Assembly (NCBI GenBank): GCA_012840855.1
Contig: DUVX01000154.1
Location: forward strand, 1 to 57,939
Length of the DNA stretch: 57,939 nucleotides
Source of the DNA: Bacillota bacterium
Lineage (GTDB): Bacteria; Bacillota; Dethiobacteria; DTU022
Direction of reading: 5' to 3'
The translations under genes were made by a program, and so were the position numbers. Below the pieces are notes generated by a model that saw only the letters and a program-made list of their open reading frames with translations, did no database searches and was not told the DNA's origin. Positions 1-8,900 of this stretch are shown here, in pieces; within the stretch, counting starts at the first letter, position 1, and each line of letters starts with the position of its first letter.

Positions 1-332
1 GGCGCATCGGCGTGGCCAAAGCAAAAAAAATGATCTTATCCGGCGATACGCTCAGCGGCGAAGAAGCTGCCGCGGTGGGCCTGGCCGATCTTTCAGTGCC
101 GATGGAGCAGCTGGAAGAGACGGTCATGGCTTTTGCGGAAAAGCTGGCATCCAAGGCGCCGTTGGGTCTGCGCAAGATTAAAGAAGTCATCGATAGAGGC
201 AGCGATACTGATCTTAAATCAGGGCTCCAGCTGGAGCAGGAAGCGCTCGCCTTTCTCACGGGTACCGAGGATTTCCAGGAAGGCATCGCCGCCTTTATGC
301 AAAAAAGAGATCCGGTGTGGAAGGGCAAGTAA
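1..332 (+). CDS. Enoyl-CoA hydratase/isomerase (crotonase) family, C-terminal part
   Basis: Only the last ~110 residues are in the window; the reading frame is open from base 3 and the 5' end lies outside. The visible part matches the C-terminal half of crotonase-fold enzymes: the AKAKKMILSG stretch, the EEAAAVGLAD stretch (substrate-site helix), and a terminal trimerisation helix ending in the usual EGIAAFMQKRDPVWKG pattern. Such enzymes hydrate or isomerise enoyl-CoA thioesters in beta-oxidation or related acyl-CoA pathways. It lies 66 bases upstream of an acyl-CoA ligase on the same strand, so the two are probably co-transcribed. It is a divergent paralogue of the complete crotonase at 28125-28901. 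The exact substrate cannot be told from the fragment. Confidence 0.85.
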   Translation, partial: RIGVAKAKKMILSGDTLSGEEAAAVGLADLSVPMEQLEETVMAFAEKLASKAPLGLRKIKEVIDRGSDTDLKSGLQLEQEALAFLTGTEDFQEGIAAFMQKRDPVWKGK

Positions 333-398
333 ACTTACCGGCAGCCTTCTAAAAAGATCAATCTGACTGCTTCTTTTCGCCAACGGGAGGTGTGCTTC

Positions 399-2360
399 AT
401 GATCGAGAAATGGTACATTACCGAACAGACCTTTCCCGAGCTGTTGAATCGCAACGCCCTTCGTTTTGGACCCCGCCGGGCGCAGTGGTGGAAAGTAGAA
501 GGGGCGCAGCGTACCGCCACGCTCACCTATGCAGAGCTGTGGCGCCTGGTCAAGGAGGCAGCGGCGGGTTTGATGGAGCTGGGTTTTGAAAAGGGTGACC
601 GCGGCGCTGTGATGGCCTATACCAGTCCACAATGGACCTGGGCCGACTACGCTGTGATCTGCGCCGCCGGCGTTTCGGTGAGCATCTACCCCACCCTTTC
701 CGCAAAAGAGGTTGTCTATATGCTCAATGATTCGGGAGCAAAATACCTTTTTGTTCATGATAAGGCCATTTTGGAGCGGGTCATAAAGGCCCGGGGGCAG
801 ATGGGGACGTTGCAAAAAATCGTCCTTTTATCTGGCGACAATATCAGCGGCTCCCCCGATGTGCTTACTTTTGAGGAGCTGCGCCGGCTGGGCGTGAAGC
901 TTTTGAGTCGTCAGCGGCTTGCCTTTGAAAAACGGTGGCGCTCCGTGGAGCTGACCGATATGATGAATATCGTCTATACCTCGGGCACAACGGGGCAGCA
1001 GAAGGGGGTAATTCACACTCACCTCAGTTTCAACGCCGCCTGTTGCCGCGATCTGCGGATAGTTCCCCCTTACCGTCCCGGTGATGTTTTGCTTTCCTTT
1101 CTTCCGCTGGCCCACACCTACGAAAGGGAGTGTGGGCACGGTTCCGCCACCATGGCTGCCGCAACTATCGCCTACTCCTCCCCGCAGACGCTTGTGGAGG
1201 ATCTGCAGCTGTTTAAACCGGCAATTTTCATGTCGGTGCCGCGGATCTACGAGCGGATCTATCTAGCCCTGCGCGATCTGGCTTCCCGCTCACCGCTCAA
1301 AAAAAGGATCTTCGATTTTGCCATGAAAACCGGGCTCCAGCTGACGGAGGCGCGGGCCGATGACGATGGATTTGTCGATATGTCAGAGGGGGTGGATTTC
1401 ACCGGGGGAGTGGGCCTTTGGTTGAAGATAAAATACAAACTGGCTGATGCTCTTATCTTTAAAAAGGTACGCGCCATGATGGGAGGAAGATTTCGGTTTG
1501 CGTTCTCTGCGGCCGGATCCCTTTCGGCGGATCTCTGCAAGGTCTTCATGGCCATGGGGTTGCGCATTTTCGAAGGATACGGCTCTACCGAGACCTACAA
1601 CACGGTGAATCTGAACCCGCCTCACAAAGTCCTCCCGGGATCTATCGGCTCTCTTTGCAATGGCGTGGAAGGGCGGATCAATGAAATCGGCGAATGGGAG
1701 GTGCGGGGTGAAAATATTTTCTTAGGCTACTGGAATAACCCCGCGGCCACACGGGAAGCTTTCACGGAAGATGGTTTCTATAAAACCGGCGATATCGTGG
1801 AGGAGCTTCCCGACGGGTACCTGAAGATAATAGATCGGATCAGGGGAATCATGGTTCTAGATACGGGTAAAAATGTGCCGGTAACGAAGATTGAATCCCT
1901 TTTCGCCATCGCCGATTATGTCGATCAGGTGGTACCCATCGCTGACGAAAGGCCCTATGTCTCTGCGCTCATTGTACCTAATTTTGAAGCAGTTATCGCT
2001 GTATTTGAAAAAGAGGGGATCGACTACGACCGCGCTGCTCTCAAATTTGAGGAGCAGGGGAACACCCGCCTCATCATCGAGGCGGGAGAAGAGCTGATCG
2101 ATCATCCCAGGCTGCGCCAACTGCTGGACGAAGAGGTGGCTGGGGCCAATCTTGAGCTGGAGGAGCACGAGCAGATCAAAAAGTATGTCATCTTGCACCG
2201 CCGCCTCACCGAGGGCAGCGGCGAGGTTACACCGACGCTAAAGTTGAAGCGCCATCTTGTCTTGAGCAATTTTTCCCGAGAAATAGAGGGTATTTATGAG
2301 GGCGGCCCGGCCGGGGCCGGGCTGGCGGGGCAGGGAAAAACCGGTTCCAGCCGGCGTTAG
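399..2360 (+). CDS. Long-chain acyl-CoA synthetase (AMP-forming, FadD/ACSL type)
   Basis: The 653-residue protein has the ANL-superfamily signature YTSGTTG with TSGTTG at residues 194-199, the GYGSTE adenylate-binding motif, and the YKTGDI and DRIRGIMVL hinge region near the C-terminus. The length is that of the long-chain (ACSL/FAA-like) subgroup. It activates a fatty acid with ATP and CoA to acyl-CoA plus AMP and PPi. The start is placed at ATG 399 because GGGAGG at 385-390 sits 8 bases before it; the GTG at 390 overlaps that SD. A C-terminal Gly/Ala-rich tail has no evident function. It follows a crotonase fragment and ends 17 bases before the convergent thiI. The chain-length preference is not readable from sequence. 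Confidence 0.9.
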   Translation: MIEKWYITEQTFPELLNRNALRFGPRRAQWWKVEGAQRTATLTYAELWRLVKEAAAGLMELGFEKGDRGAVMAYTSPQWTWADYAVICAAGVSVSIYPTLSAKEVVYMLNDSGAKYLFVHDKAILERVIKARGQMGTLQKIVLLSGDNISGSPDVLTFEELRRLGVKLLSRQRLAFEKRWRSVELTDMMNIVYTSGTTGQQKGVIHTHLSFNAACCRDLRIVPPYRPGDVLLSFLPLAHTYERECGHGSATMAAATIAYSSPQTLVEDLQLFKPAIFMSVPRIYERIYLALRDLASRSPLKKRIFDFAMKTGLQLTEARADDDGFVDMSEGVDFTGGVGLWLKIKYKLADALIFKKVRAMMGGRFRFAFSAAGSLSADLCKVFMAMGLRIFEGYGSTETYNTVNLNPPHKVLPGSIGSLCNGVEGRINEIGEWEVRGENIFLGYWNNPAATREAFTEDGFYKTGDIVEELPDGYLKIIDRIRGIMVLDTGKNVPVTKIESLFAIADYVDQVVPIADERPYVSALIVPNFEAVIAVFEKEGIDYDRAALKFEEQGNTRLIIEAGEELIDHPRLRQLLDEEVAGANLELEEHEQIKKYVILHRRLTEGSGEVTPTLKLKRHLVLSNFSREIEGIYEGGPAGAGLAGQGKTGSSRR

Positions 2361-2377
2361 CCGCGGCGGTACGCTCT

Positions 2378-3541
2378 TCATGGTTCAATAAATTTTAGTT
2401 CGGATTCCTGCAAAGCGGCTTCGACCAGCTTATCGGTGTCGAGAGCCGCTTCTGCTTCCAAAACCTTGTCCAGCTGCGGTCTCGTGGCCGGTCGTCGCGG
2501 TAGAAAAAGGGTGCAGCAGTCCTCATAGGGACGGATGGAGATCTCGTATGTATCAATATTTTCGGCTCGGGTGACGATCTCGTGCTTGTCCATCCCCAGT
2601 AGCGGCCTCAGGATTAGCATCGGGGTGACAGCGCTGATCACCGCCATGCTCTCCAGGGTCTGGCTGGCCACCTGGCCCAGGCTTTCTCCGGTAACCAGAG
2701 CCTGTAGGCGGTGCTTTCGAGCGATCCCCTCGGCGAGGCGTAGCATCATCCGGCGCAGTAGGATAATACCCAGTTCGGGTGGGCAGCGATCGTGGATCTC
2801 CTTTTGGATCCCAGTAACGCTGATCAGGTGCAGCTTTATTCCGTTACCATAAAGGGCGAGATGTTTGCAAAGATCGAGCACTTTCTCACGGGAGCGCATA
2901 CTGGTGAAGGGGTAGCTGTGATAGTGCACCGCCTCCAGAGCCAGCCCCCGTTTCAAGGCCATCCACCCCGCCACAGGGCTGTCGATACCACCGGACAGGA
3001 GCAGGAGTGCCCGGCCGGTTACACCCACCGGGAGACCCCCAGGCCCGGCAGCATGCCCGGAGAAAACAAAGGCTTCTTTGGGGCCGATTTCGATAAAGAT
3101 CCGTAAAGAAGGGTCGTGAAGGTCAACCCTGAGGTGGGGATTCTTTTTCAGTACCGCTGCGCCCATGATCCGGTTGATTTCCGGGGAGGTAAGGGGGAAG
3201 CTCTTGTTGGCCCGGCGAGCTTCCACCTTGAAGCTGCCGTTTTCGGTGGCCCTGTTTTCGACAAGCTGCAGCACCGCACTTTTAATAGCATCTAGAGAAA
3301 GCGGTGCCGCCTGGACGCTGCTGACAGAGACAACCCCGAAGACTTTGCTCAGGCGGCTGATTATCTCCTGCTCCGCTGCCGCCGGGCCTTGGACAAAGAA
3401 GCGACCGTGTGCGCGATTGACGCTAGCGTCAAAGCCCCGCAGGGCGCTCTTTAAGTTGTTGAATAAGGCTTTTTCAAAATAGCCTCTGTTTTTCCCCTTC
3501 AGGGCGATCTCACCGTAACGAACGAGAATTAATGCCGGCAC
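2378..3541 (-). CDS. thiI: tRNA 4-thiouridine synthetase ThiI
   Basis: The 387-residue protein has an N-terminal ferredoxin-like/THUMP region and the PP-loop motif SGGIDSP starting at S183, which adenylates U8 of tRNA before sulfur transfer. The C-terminus stops shortly after an EDCCTLF segment and lacks the rhodanese domain found in enterobacterial ThiI, as is usual in Firmicutes. Sulfur is then thought to come directly from a dedicated cysteine desulfurase, and one is encoded 33 bases upstream on the same strand. The start is GTG (complement of 3539-3541) preceded by a purine-rich GGGAGAGGAAGAG SD. A role in thiamin thiazole synthesis is also known for the family. Confidence 0.93.
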   Translation of the reverse strand: MPALILVRYGEIALKGKNRGYFEKALFNNLKSALRGFDASVNRAHGRFFVQGPAAAEQEIISRLSKVFGVVSVSSVQAAPLSLDAIKSAVLQLVENRATENGSFKVEARRANKSFPLTSPEINRIMGAAVLKKNPHLRVDLHDPSLRIFIEIGPKEAFVFSGHAAGPGGLPVGVTGRALLLLSGGIDSPVAGWMALKRGLALEAVHYHSYPFTSMRSREKVLDLCKHLALYGNGIKLHLISVTGIQKEIHDRCPPELGIILLRRMMLRLAEGIARKHRLQALVTGESLGQVASQTLESMAVISAVTPMLILRPLLGMDKHEIVTRAENIDTYEISIRPYEDCCTLFLPRRPATRPQLDKVLEAEAALDTDKLVEAALQESELKFIEP

Positions 3542-3573
3542 TCTTCCTCTCCCTTTCGATTCAGATCGGGGTT

Positions 3574-4725
<1,152 letters not shown>

Positions 4726-4759
4726 AAGTCCACCCCTACAACTTCGATTCTGTCCCCGA

Positions 4760-4984
4760 TCAGACAGCGACTACTTCTTTGATAGAAGGGAGCTCCTGCA
4801 TCAGAACCCGTTCAATACCCTGCTTCAAGGTCATCGTCGCCATGGGGCAGCCGTGGCAGGCCCCGGTAAGCCTTACCTTAACAATACCATCTTCGGTGAC
4901 CTCCACCACTTCTACATCTCCGCCGTCACGCTGCAGGGCGGGGCGAATCTTCAACAGAGCCTGTTCAACCTGATCCTTCGTCAT
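4760..4984 (-). CDS. NifU C-terminal-like Fe-S scaffold protein
   Basis: A 74-residue protein consisting of only the NifU C-terminal domain. It has the GGDVEVVEV strand and the CHGC motif (GACHGCPMA) that holds a transient Fe-S cluster. It is first in a minus-strand operon with the cysteine desulfurase and thiI, which supports a sulfur/Fe-S role. The ATG at 4984 is chosen because AAGGAGG ends 6 bases before it; the in-frame ATG two codons earlier directly abuts the SD, and longer starts would place the SD inside the gene. Confidence 0.9.
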   Translation of the reverse strand: MTKDQVEQALLKIRPALQRDGGDVEVVEVTEDGIVKVRLTGACHGCPMATMTLKQGIERVLMQELPSIKEVVAV

Positions 4985-5003
4985 TTTCATCCTCCTTTTG
5001 ATC

Positions 5004-5032
5004 ATTATACTTTTTCCCGTTAGACGCATCTA
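5004..5032 (-). promoter_or_regulatory. Possible SigA promoter of the nifU-like/desulfurase/thiI operon
   Basis: On the minus strand a perfect TATAAT (complement of 5004-5009) lies about 20 bases before the chosen start. The hexamer 17 bases upstream is TAGATG, a poor -35. Position supports it, but the -35 is weak. Confidence 0.35.
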
Positions 5033-5125
5033 TCATACAATATTAAGCCCCCCCTGCCAACCGGCATCTCCACCGGTGACATAGGGGAGCCCGGCCCGTT
5101 TGGATGAGTAAACCGCGGCGGAAGG

Positions 5126-5155
5126 TTGACAAAAGGATCGCTTTCCCCTCATAAT
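5126..5155 (+). promoter_or_regulatory. SigA-type promoter of the nadA operon
   Basis: Perfect -35 TTGACA at 5126-5131, an 18-base spacer and CATAAT at 5150-5155, followed by nadA about 55 bases downstream. No operator (for example a niacin repressor site) could be recognised with confidence in the leader. Confidence 0.6.
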
Positions 5156-5209
5156 AACCTATAATCATAGCTGTAATTTTAAGTATAGTTTGGGGAGGAA
5201 GTATGGGCG

Positions 5210-6166
5210 ATGGTGTTGCCGGAGATCAGAAAAAGGGTAGCCGCTTTAAAAAGGGAGCGCAACGCAATTATTCTGGCACATAATTACCAGAGGGAAGAGG
5301 TTCAGGAGCTGGCCGATTATACCGGTGATTCCTTTGAGCTGAGCCGTATTGCTGCAGAGTCGGAAGCCCGGGTGATCGTGCTCTGCGGCGTATATTTTAT
5401 GGCCGAAAGCGCCGCCGTCCTTGCTCCCGACAAGACGGTGCTGCTTCCCGAAAAGGATGCCGGCTGCCCGCTGGCTGATATGGTCACACCGGAAAAATTG
5501 CGTTATTACAGGAAAATGTATCCCGGGGCGGCGGTAGCAACCTATATCAATTCCCCGGCGGCGGTTAAAGCGGAGAGCGATATCTGTGTGACCTCGGCCA
5601 ATGCTGTCGCTGTTGTCAACTCGCTGGCTGCCGGGCAGGTTATCTTTGTTCCCGATGGCAATCTGGCCCATTTTGTATCGACACAGACCGATAAAGAGAT
5701 CATCCCCTGGCCGGGTTACTGTATCACTCACTACCGTATTACCGTAAAGGATCTGGAAAATGCCCGCCGGAGCTATCCCGATGCGCCTGTGATTGTCCAT
5801 CCTGAATGTCGCCCTGAGGTGGTGGAAAGTGCCGATGCTGCTCTCGGTACCGGGGGGATGATCCGCTTCGTCAAAGAGACGAAAGCCGCCGCGGTTGTAG
5901 TGGGCACAGAGAAGGGTATGCTTAGCCGTCTGCGCCGGGAGCGCCCCGATCTGAAGTTTCACCTGCTGTCACCGGGGCTGTTCTGCCCGGGGATGAAATA
6001 CACCACTGCCGAGAAAATTATCGCTTCGTTGGAAAAGATGCAAAACCGTATCACCGTTACCCCGGAGATCCGGAAGGGGGCGGCGGAGTCTCTCCGGCGG
6101 ATGCTGGAAAGCACCCCGGGGGCCGGCTCAGATGGCGGGGATCATCGGTGCAGGCGTGCAGAATAA
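5210..6166 (+). CDS. nadA: Quinolinate synthase NadA
   Basis: A 318-residue [4Fe-4S] enzyme that condenses iminoaspartate with dihydroxyacetone phosphate to quinolinate in de novo NAD synthesis. The N-terminal LAHNYQREEVQ segment is diagnostic. The three cluster cysteines are visible in VLCGVYF, ESDICVTSANA and LFCPGMKYTT. The start is ATG 5210, with GGGGAGGAAG upstream; an ATG at 5203 is out of frame. About 17 residues (Gly/Asp/Arg-rich) extend beyond the usual end. It is followed 29 bases later by nadC. No nadB (aspartate oxidase) is present nearby, so iminoaspartate must come from an enzyme encoded elsewhere. Confidence 0.95.
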   Translation: MVLPEIRKRVAALKRERNAIILAHNYQREEVQELADYTGDSFELSRIAAESEARVIVLCGVYFMAESAAVLAPDKTVLLPEKDAGCPLADMVTPEKLRYYRKMYPGAAVATYINSPAAVKAESDICVTSANAVAVVNSLAAGQVIFVPDGNLAHFVSTQTDKEIIPWPGYCITHYRITVKDLENARRSYPDAPVIVHPECRPEVVESADAALGTGGMIRFVKETKAAAVVVGTEKGMLSRLRRERPDLKFHLLSPGLFCPGMKYTTAEKIIASLEKMQNRITVTPEIRKGAAESLRRMLESTPGAGSDGGDHRCRRAE

Positions 6167-6195
6167 CCCTTAGCGGCCCCAGGAGGTATAAACCG

Positions 6196-7029
6196 ATGCT
6201 TTCGAAGCAGCTTATCAAGAAGAAGGTTTATGAAGCTCTTGATGAAGATCTCCGCTATGGGGATATCACCACGGAGCTGGTGGTCTCACCGCTGGCGAGG
6301 GGTGCCGGCACTATCTATGCCCGGGAGGCAGGGGTTATCGCCGGCCTTCCGCTTGCGGAGCAGGTTTTTTACACCCTTGATGAATCCCTCGATTGTCACC
6401 GACTCGTCGATGAAGGGGAGCATGTCGATGCGGGCCGGGCGGTGATGCAGATCAGCGGCCCGCTGCGTTCTTTACTCTCCGGTGAACGGGCAGCCCTTAA
6501 TTTTCTGCAGCGCCTTTCCGGCATCGCCACGCTCACAGCAGACTGGGTGAAAGCGCTGGAGGGTTTCCCGGCCCGGCTGACCGACACCAGGAAAACCTCG
6601 CCGGGGCAGAGGGTCCTGGAAAAGTATGCCGTCGCCGTGGGCGGCGGAGTTAACCATCGCTTCTCTCTGGATAGCGGGATTCTGATCAAGGACAATCATA
6701 TTTTTGCCGCCGGCGGTATCGCAGCGGCGATAAAACTGGTGCGCGACGCAGGGCCTTTTGTCTGGCGCATCGAGGTGGAAGTGACCGATCTGAAAGAGCT
6801 TCGGGAAGCGCTGGAGGCGGGAGCGGAGATAATCATGCTGGACAATATGGATCTACCGCTGATCAGGGAGGCGGTGCGGATCACTGCCAGGCGGGCTTTG
6901 CTCGAGGCTTCCGGGAATATCACCCTGGAGCGTTTGCGCGAGGTCGCCGCGGCGGGAGTGGACTATATCTCCAGCGGTGCGCTTACCCATTCGTACCGCT
7001 CCCTAAACTTGAGTCTGCTGTTGGAATAG
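6196..7029 (+). CDS. nadC: Nicotinate-nucleotide pyrophosphorylase (carboxylating) NadC
   Basis: This 277-residue quinolinate phosphoribosyltransferase converts quinolinate and PRPP to nicotinate mononucleotide, CO2 and PPi. Family signatures seen: the RAALNFLQRLSGIAT helix, TDTRKTSPGQR (substrate-binding arginine and lysine), the VGGGVNHR turn, and the KDNH metal/phosphate motif. The start is ATG 6196, 9 bases after a perfect AGGAGG at 6181-6186; a longer open frame back to 6148 would bury that SD. The length is normal. It sits directly behind nadA and before a flavoprotein. Confidence 0.95.
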   Translation: MLSKQLIKKKVYEALDEDLRYGDITTELVVSPLARGAGTIYAREAGVIAGLPLAEQVFYTLDESLDCHRLVDEGEHVDAGRAVMQISGPLRSLLSGERAALNFLQRLSGIATLTADWVKALEGFPARLTDTRKTSPGQRVLEKYAVAVGGGVNHRFSLDSGILIKDNHIFAAGGIAAAIKLVRDAGPFVWRIEVEVTDLKELREALEAGAEIIMLDNMDLPLIREAVRITARRALLEASGNITLERLREVAAAGVDYISSGALTHSYRSLNLSLLLE

Positions 7030-7049
7030 ATCTAAGGGGGTAGATAAGG

Positions 7050-7991
7050 ATGTCTGGTGAAGATCGTCTTTATGACCTCATCGTAATGGGGGGAGGCCCC
7101 GCCGGGGTGGCGGCGGCGATCTACGGCGTCCGGGCGGGCCTGTCGGTCGTTGTCCTGGAAAAAGCGCTCATCGGCGGCCGGCTTGTTACCATCGATCGCA
7201 TCGATAATTATCCCGGTTTTCCCGAAGGGATCACCGGTCCCGAGCTGGGGATGCTTTATGACGAACACCTGCGGCGTTTCGATATCGTAGTCAGTACAGC
7301 CCAGGTGGAGGGTGTATCTTTGGACGGCCCCGTCAAAAAGGTCCAGACCCCGGAGGGCATGGTGAAGGGGCGAGCGGTCGTGATCGCTACAGGAACGATG
7401 CCGAAGCTGCTTCATGTCGAGGGGGAGTCGGATCTTTACGGCCGGGGGATCTCAAACTGCGCCTCCTGTGATGCCGCCTTTTTCCGCGGCAAAGATGTTG
7501 CGGTGGTGGGGGGGACCAGCGCGGCCCTTGAGGAGACGCTCTTTATCGCCCGTTTCGCCAAAAAAGTGTATGTGATCCACCAGCGCGGCGCCTTTCGTGC
7601 CGTGCAATCCCTGCAGGAGCGGATCTTTGAGCTGCCCAATGTGGAAGTGCTCTGGCACAGCACCGTCAAGAAAATCGAGGGTGAAAAACAGGTAACGGGG
7701 CTTCTTCTGCAGCAGAAGGATGGCCCAGTGAGGTTGCCTGTGGATGGGGTCTTTGTTTTCACCGGCCGCATCCCCAGCACTACCTTTCTGGGCGGCGCCG
7801 TGGCGCTCGATGAGCGCGGTTATATTATCACCGATGACAATATGAAGACCTCGCTCCCGCGGGTCTACGCCGCCGGCGATGTCCGCCGGACTGCGCTACG
7901 CCAGATTATCACTGCCGCCGCAGACGGCGCCATCGCTGCAACTGCCGCCGCGCGCAGCCTCAATGCGGAAAAAACTGAAAAAATTGACTGA
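7050..7991 (+). CDS. Thioredoxin-reductase-like FAD oxidoreductase
   Basis: A 313-residue two-domain flavoprotein. The N-terminal FAD motif GGGPAGVAAAIYG is at residues 11-24, the redox-active CASC pair in SNCASCDAAFF, a second dinucleotide-binding motif GGTSAALEE, and the C-terminal YAAGDV FAD motif. The overall design is that of TrxB. Two positions differ from textbook NADPH-dependent TrxB: the second nucleotide motif is GGTSA rather than GGGNSA/GGGDSA, and HRR is HQR. NADPH use is therefore not certain; ferredoxin- or NADH-linked relatives exist in anaerobes. It is 20 bases behind nadC in what looks like one transcript, an unusual partner for NAD synthesis genes. No thioredoxin gene is adjacent. 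Confidence 0.82.
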   Translation: MSGEDRLYDLIVMGGGPAGVAAAIYGVRAGLSVVVLEKALIGGRLVTIDRIDNYPGFPEGITGPELGMLYDEHLRRFDIVVSTAQVEGVSLDGPVKKVQTPEGMVKGRAVVIATGTMPKLLHVEGESDLYGRGISNCASCDAAFFRGKDVAVVGGTSAALEETLFIARFAKKVYVIHQRGAFRAVQSLQERIFELPNVEVLWHSTVKKIEGEKQVTGLLLQQKDGPVRLPVDGVFVFTGRIPSTTFLGGAVALDERGYIITDDNMKTSLPRVYAAGDVRRTALRQIITAAADGAIAATAAARSLNAEKTEKID

Positions 7992-8005
7992 ATGCGTGCT
8001 CTCCC

Positions 8006-8063
8006 GCTCCGGATAATCGCCCTTGCTATTGGGATAATAGGGTCAGGGTAAATTATCCGGGGC
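8006..8063. repeat. Inverted repeat in the ku leader
   Basis: GCTCCGGATAAT (8006-8017) and ATTATCCGGGGC (8052-8063) are complementary over 12 positions with one G-U pair, separated by 34 bases, and end 10 bases before the ku start codon. The right arm and the following GGGGCGG run include the likely ku SD, so folding could mask ribosome binding. It could equally be a regulator-binding palindrome. No function is known. Confidence 0.5.
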
Positions 8064-8072
8064 GGTGATTAC

Positions 8073-8900
8073 TTGCGTCCACTCTGGAAAGGTTCCGTCA
8101 GTTTCGGCCTGGTCAATATTCCGGTACGGCTTTTTGCAGCCACGGAGAAGAAAAATGTGCGCTTCCGCTATCTTCACGAACCCTGTCGCACCCCTGTAGA
8201 ATACCGCAAGGTCTGCCCGACCTGCAACAAAGAGATCGCCATGGAGGAGATCGTCAGGGGGTACGAGTATGAAAAGGGTCGTTTCGTGATCATCGACGAG
8301 AGCGATTTCGCCCGTATCCCCGCAGAGACGAGCAGGACGATTGCCATCGTCGATTTTGTACGCGACGAAGAGGTTGATCCACTCTATTATGATCGTTCTT
8401 ACTACCTTGCCCCCGGTGAAACGGGAGAGAAGGCCTTTCAACTGCTGATGCAATCCATGGCCGAGGCGGGGCTGGTGGCGATTATCCGCATCGTGCTGCG
8501 CTCCCGGCAGGCGCTGGGGGTGCTTCGGGTTTACCGGGATTCCCTAGCGTTGGAGACAATGTTCTATCCCGACGAGGTCCGCCCGACAAGCGAACTGCCG
8601 CAATGGAATCGTGATCTGAAAATGCAGGAGAGCGAGCTGGAGATGGCCCGGCAGCTGATCGCGAACCTGACCGCCCCATTTTCTCCCGATAAATATACCG
8701 ATGAATACCGGGCGGCGCTACTGGAGATCATCGACGGCAAGATCAAGGGCGAGGAGGTTTTTATCGCCTCTTCGCCGGAAAAGGGCGAGGTCATCGATCT
8801 CGCCGAAGCACTGAAGGCAAGCGTGGAGGCTACCCGCAGGGGCGCCAGTAAAAAAGCTGCGGGAGATAAAAAGAAGAAAACCGGTGCCGGTGCCCGTTGA
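8073..8900 (+). CDS. ku: Ku-family DNA end-binding protein (bacterial NHEJ)
   Basis: A 275-residue homodimeric Ku-core protein. It opens with the conserved RPLWKGSVSFGLVNIPVRL segment and carries the RYLH/C..C knuckle-like stretch (HEPCRTPVEYRKVCPTC) typical of bacterial Ku. The C-terminus is Lys-rich (KKAAGDKKKKTG), as in Ku proteins whose tail contacts DNA and LigD. It binds double-strand ends and recruits the LigD polymerase/ligase encoded immediately downstream. The start is a TTG at 8073, the only start consistent with the conserved N-terminus. The 3' end overlaps the ligase frame by 17 bases if the GTG at 8884 is used. Confidence 0.93.
   Translation: MRPLWKGSVSFGLVNIPVRLFAATEKKNVRFRYLHEPCRTPVEYRKVCPTCNKEIAMEEIVRGYEYEKGRFVIIDESDFARIPAETSRTIAIVDFVRDEEVDPLYYDRSYYLAPGETGEKAFQLLMQSMAEAGLVAIIRIVLRSRQALGVLRVYRDSLALETMFYPDEVRPTSELPQWNRDLKMQESELEMARQLIANLTAPFSPDKYTDEYRAALLEIIDGKIKGEEVFIASSPEKGEVIDLAEALKASVEATRRGASKKAAGDKKKKTGAGAR

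Noticed and set aside
7050-7991. L-aspartate oxidase (NadB)
   Set aside because: Length, CASC redox pair and two-dinucleotide-domain pattern are those of thioredoxin reductase, not of the fumarate-reductase-like NadB.
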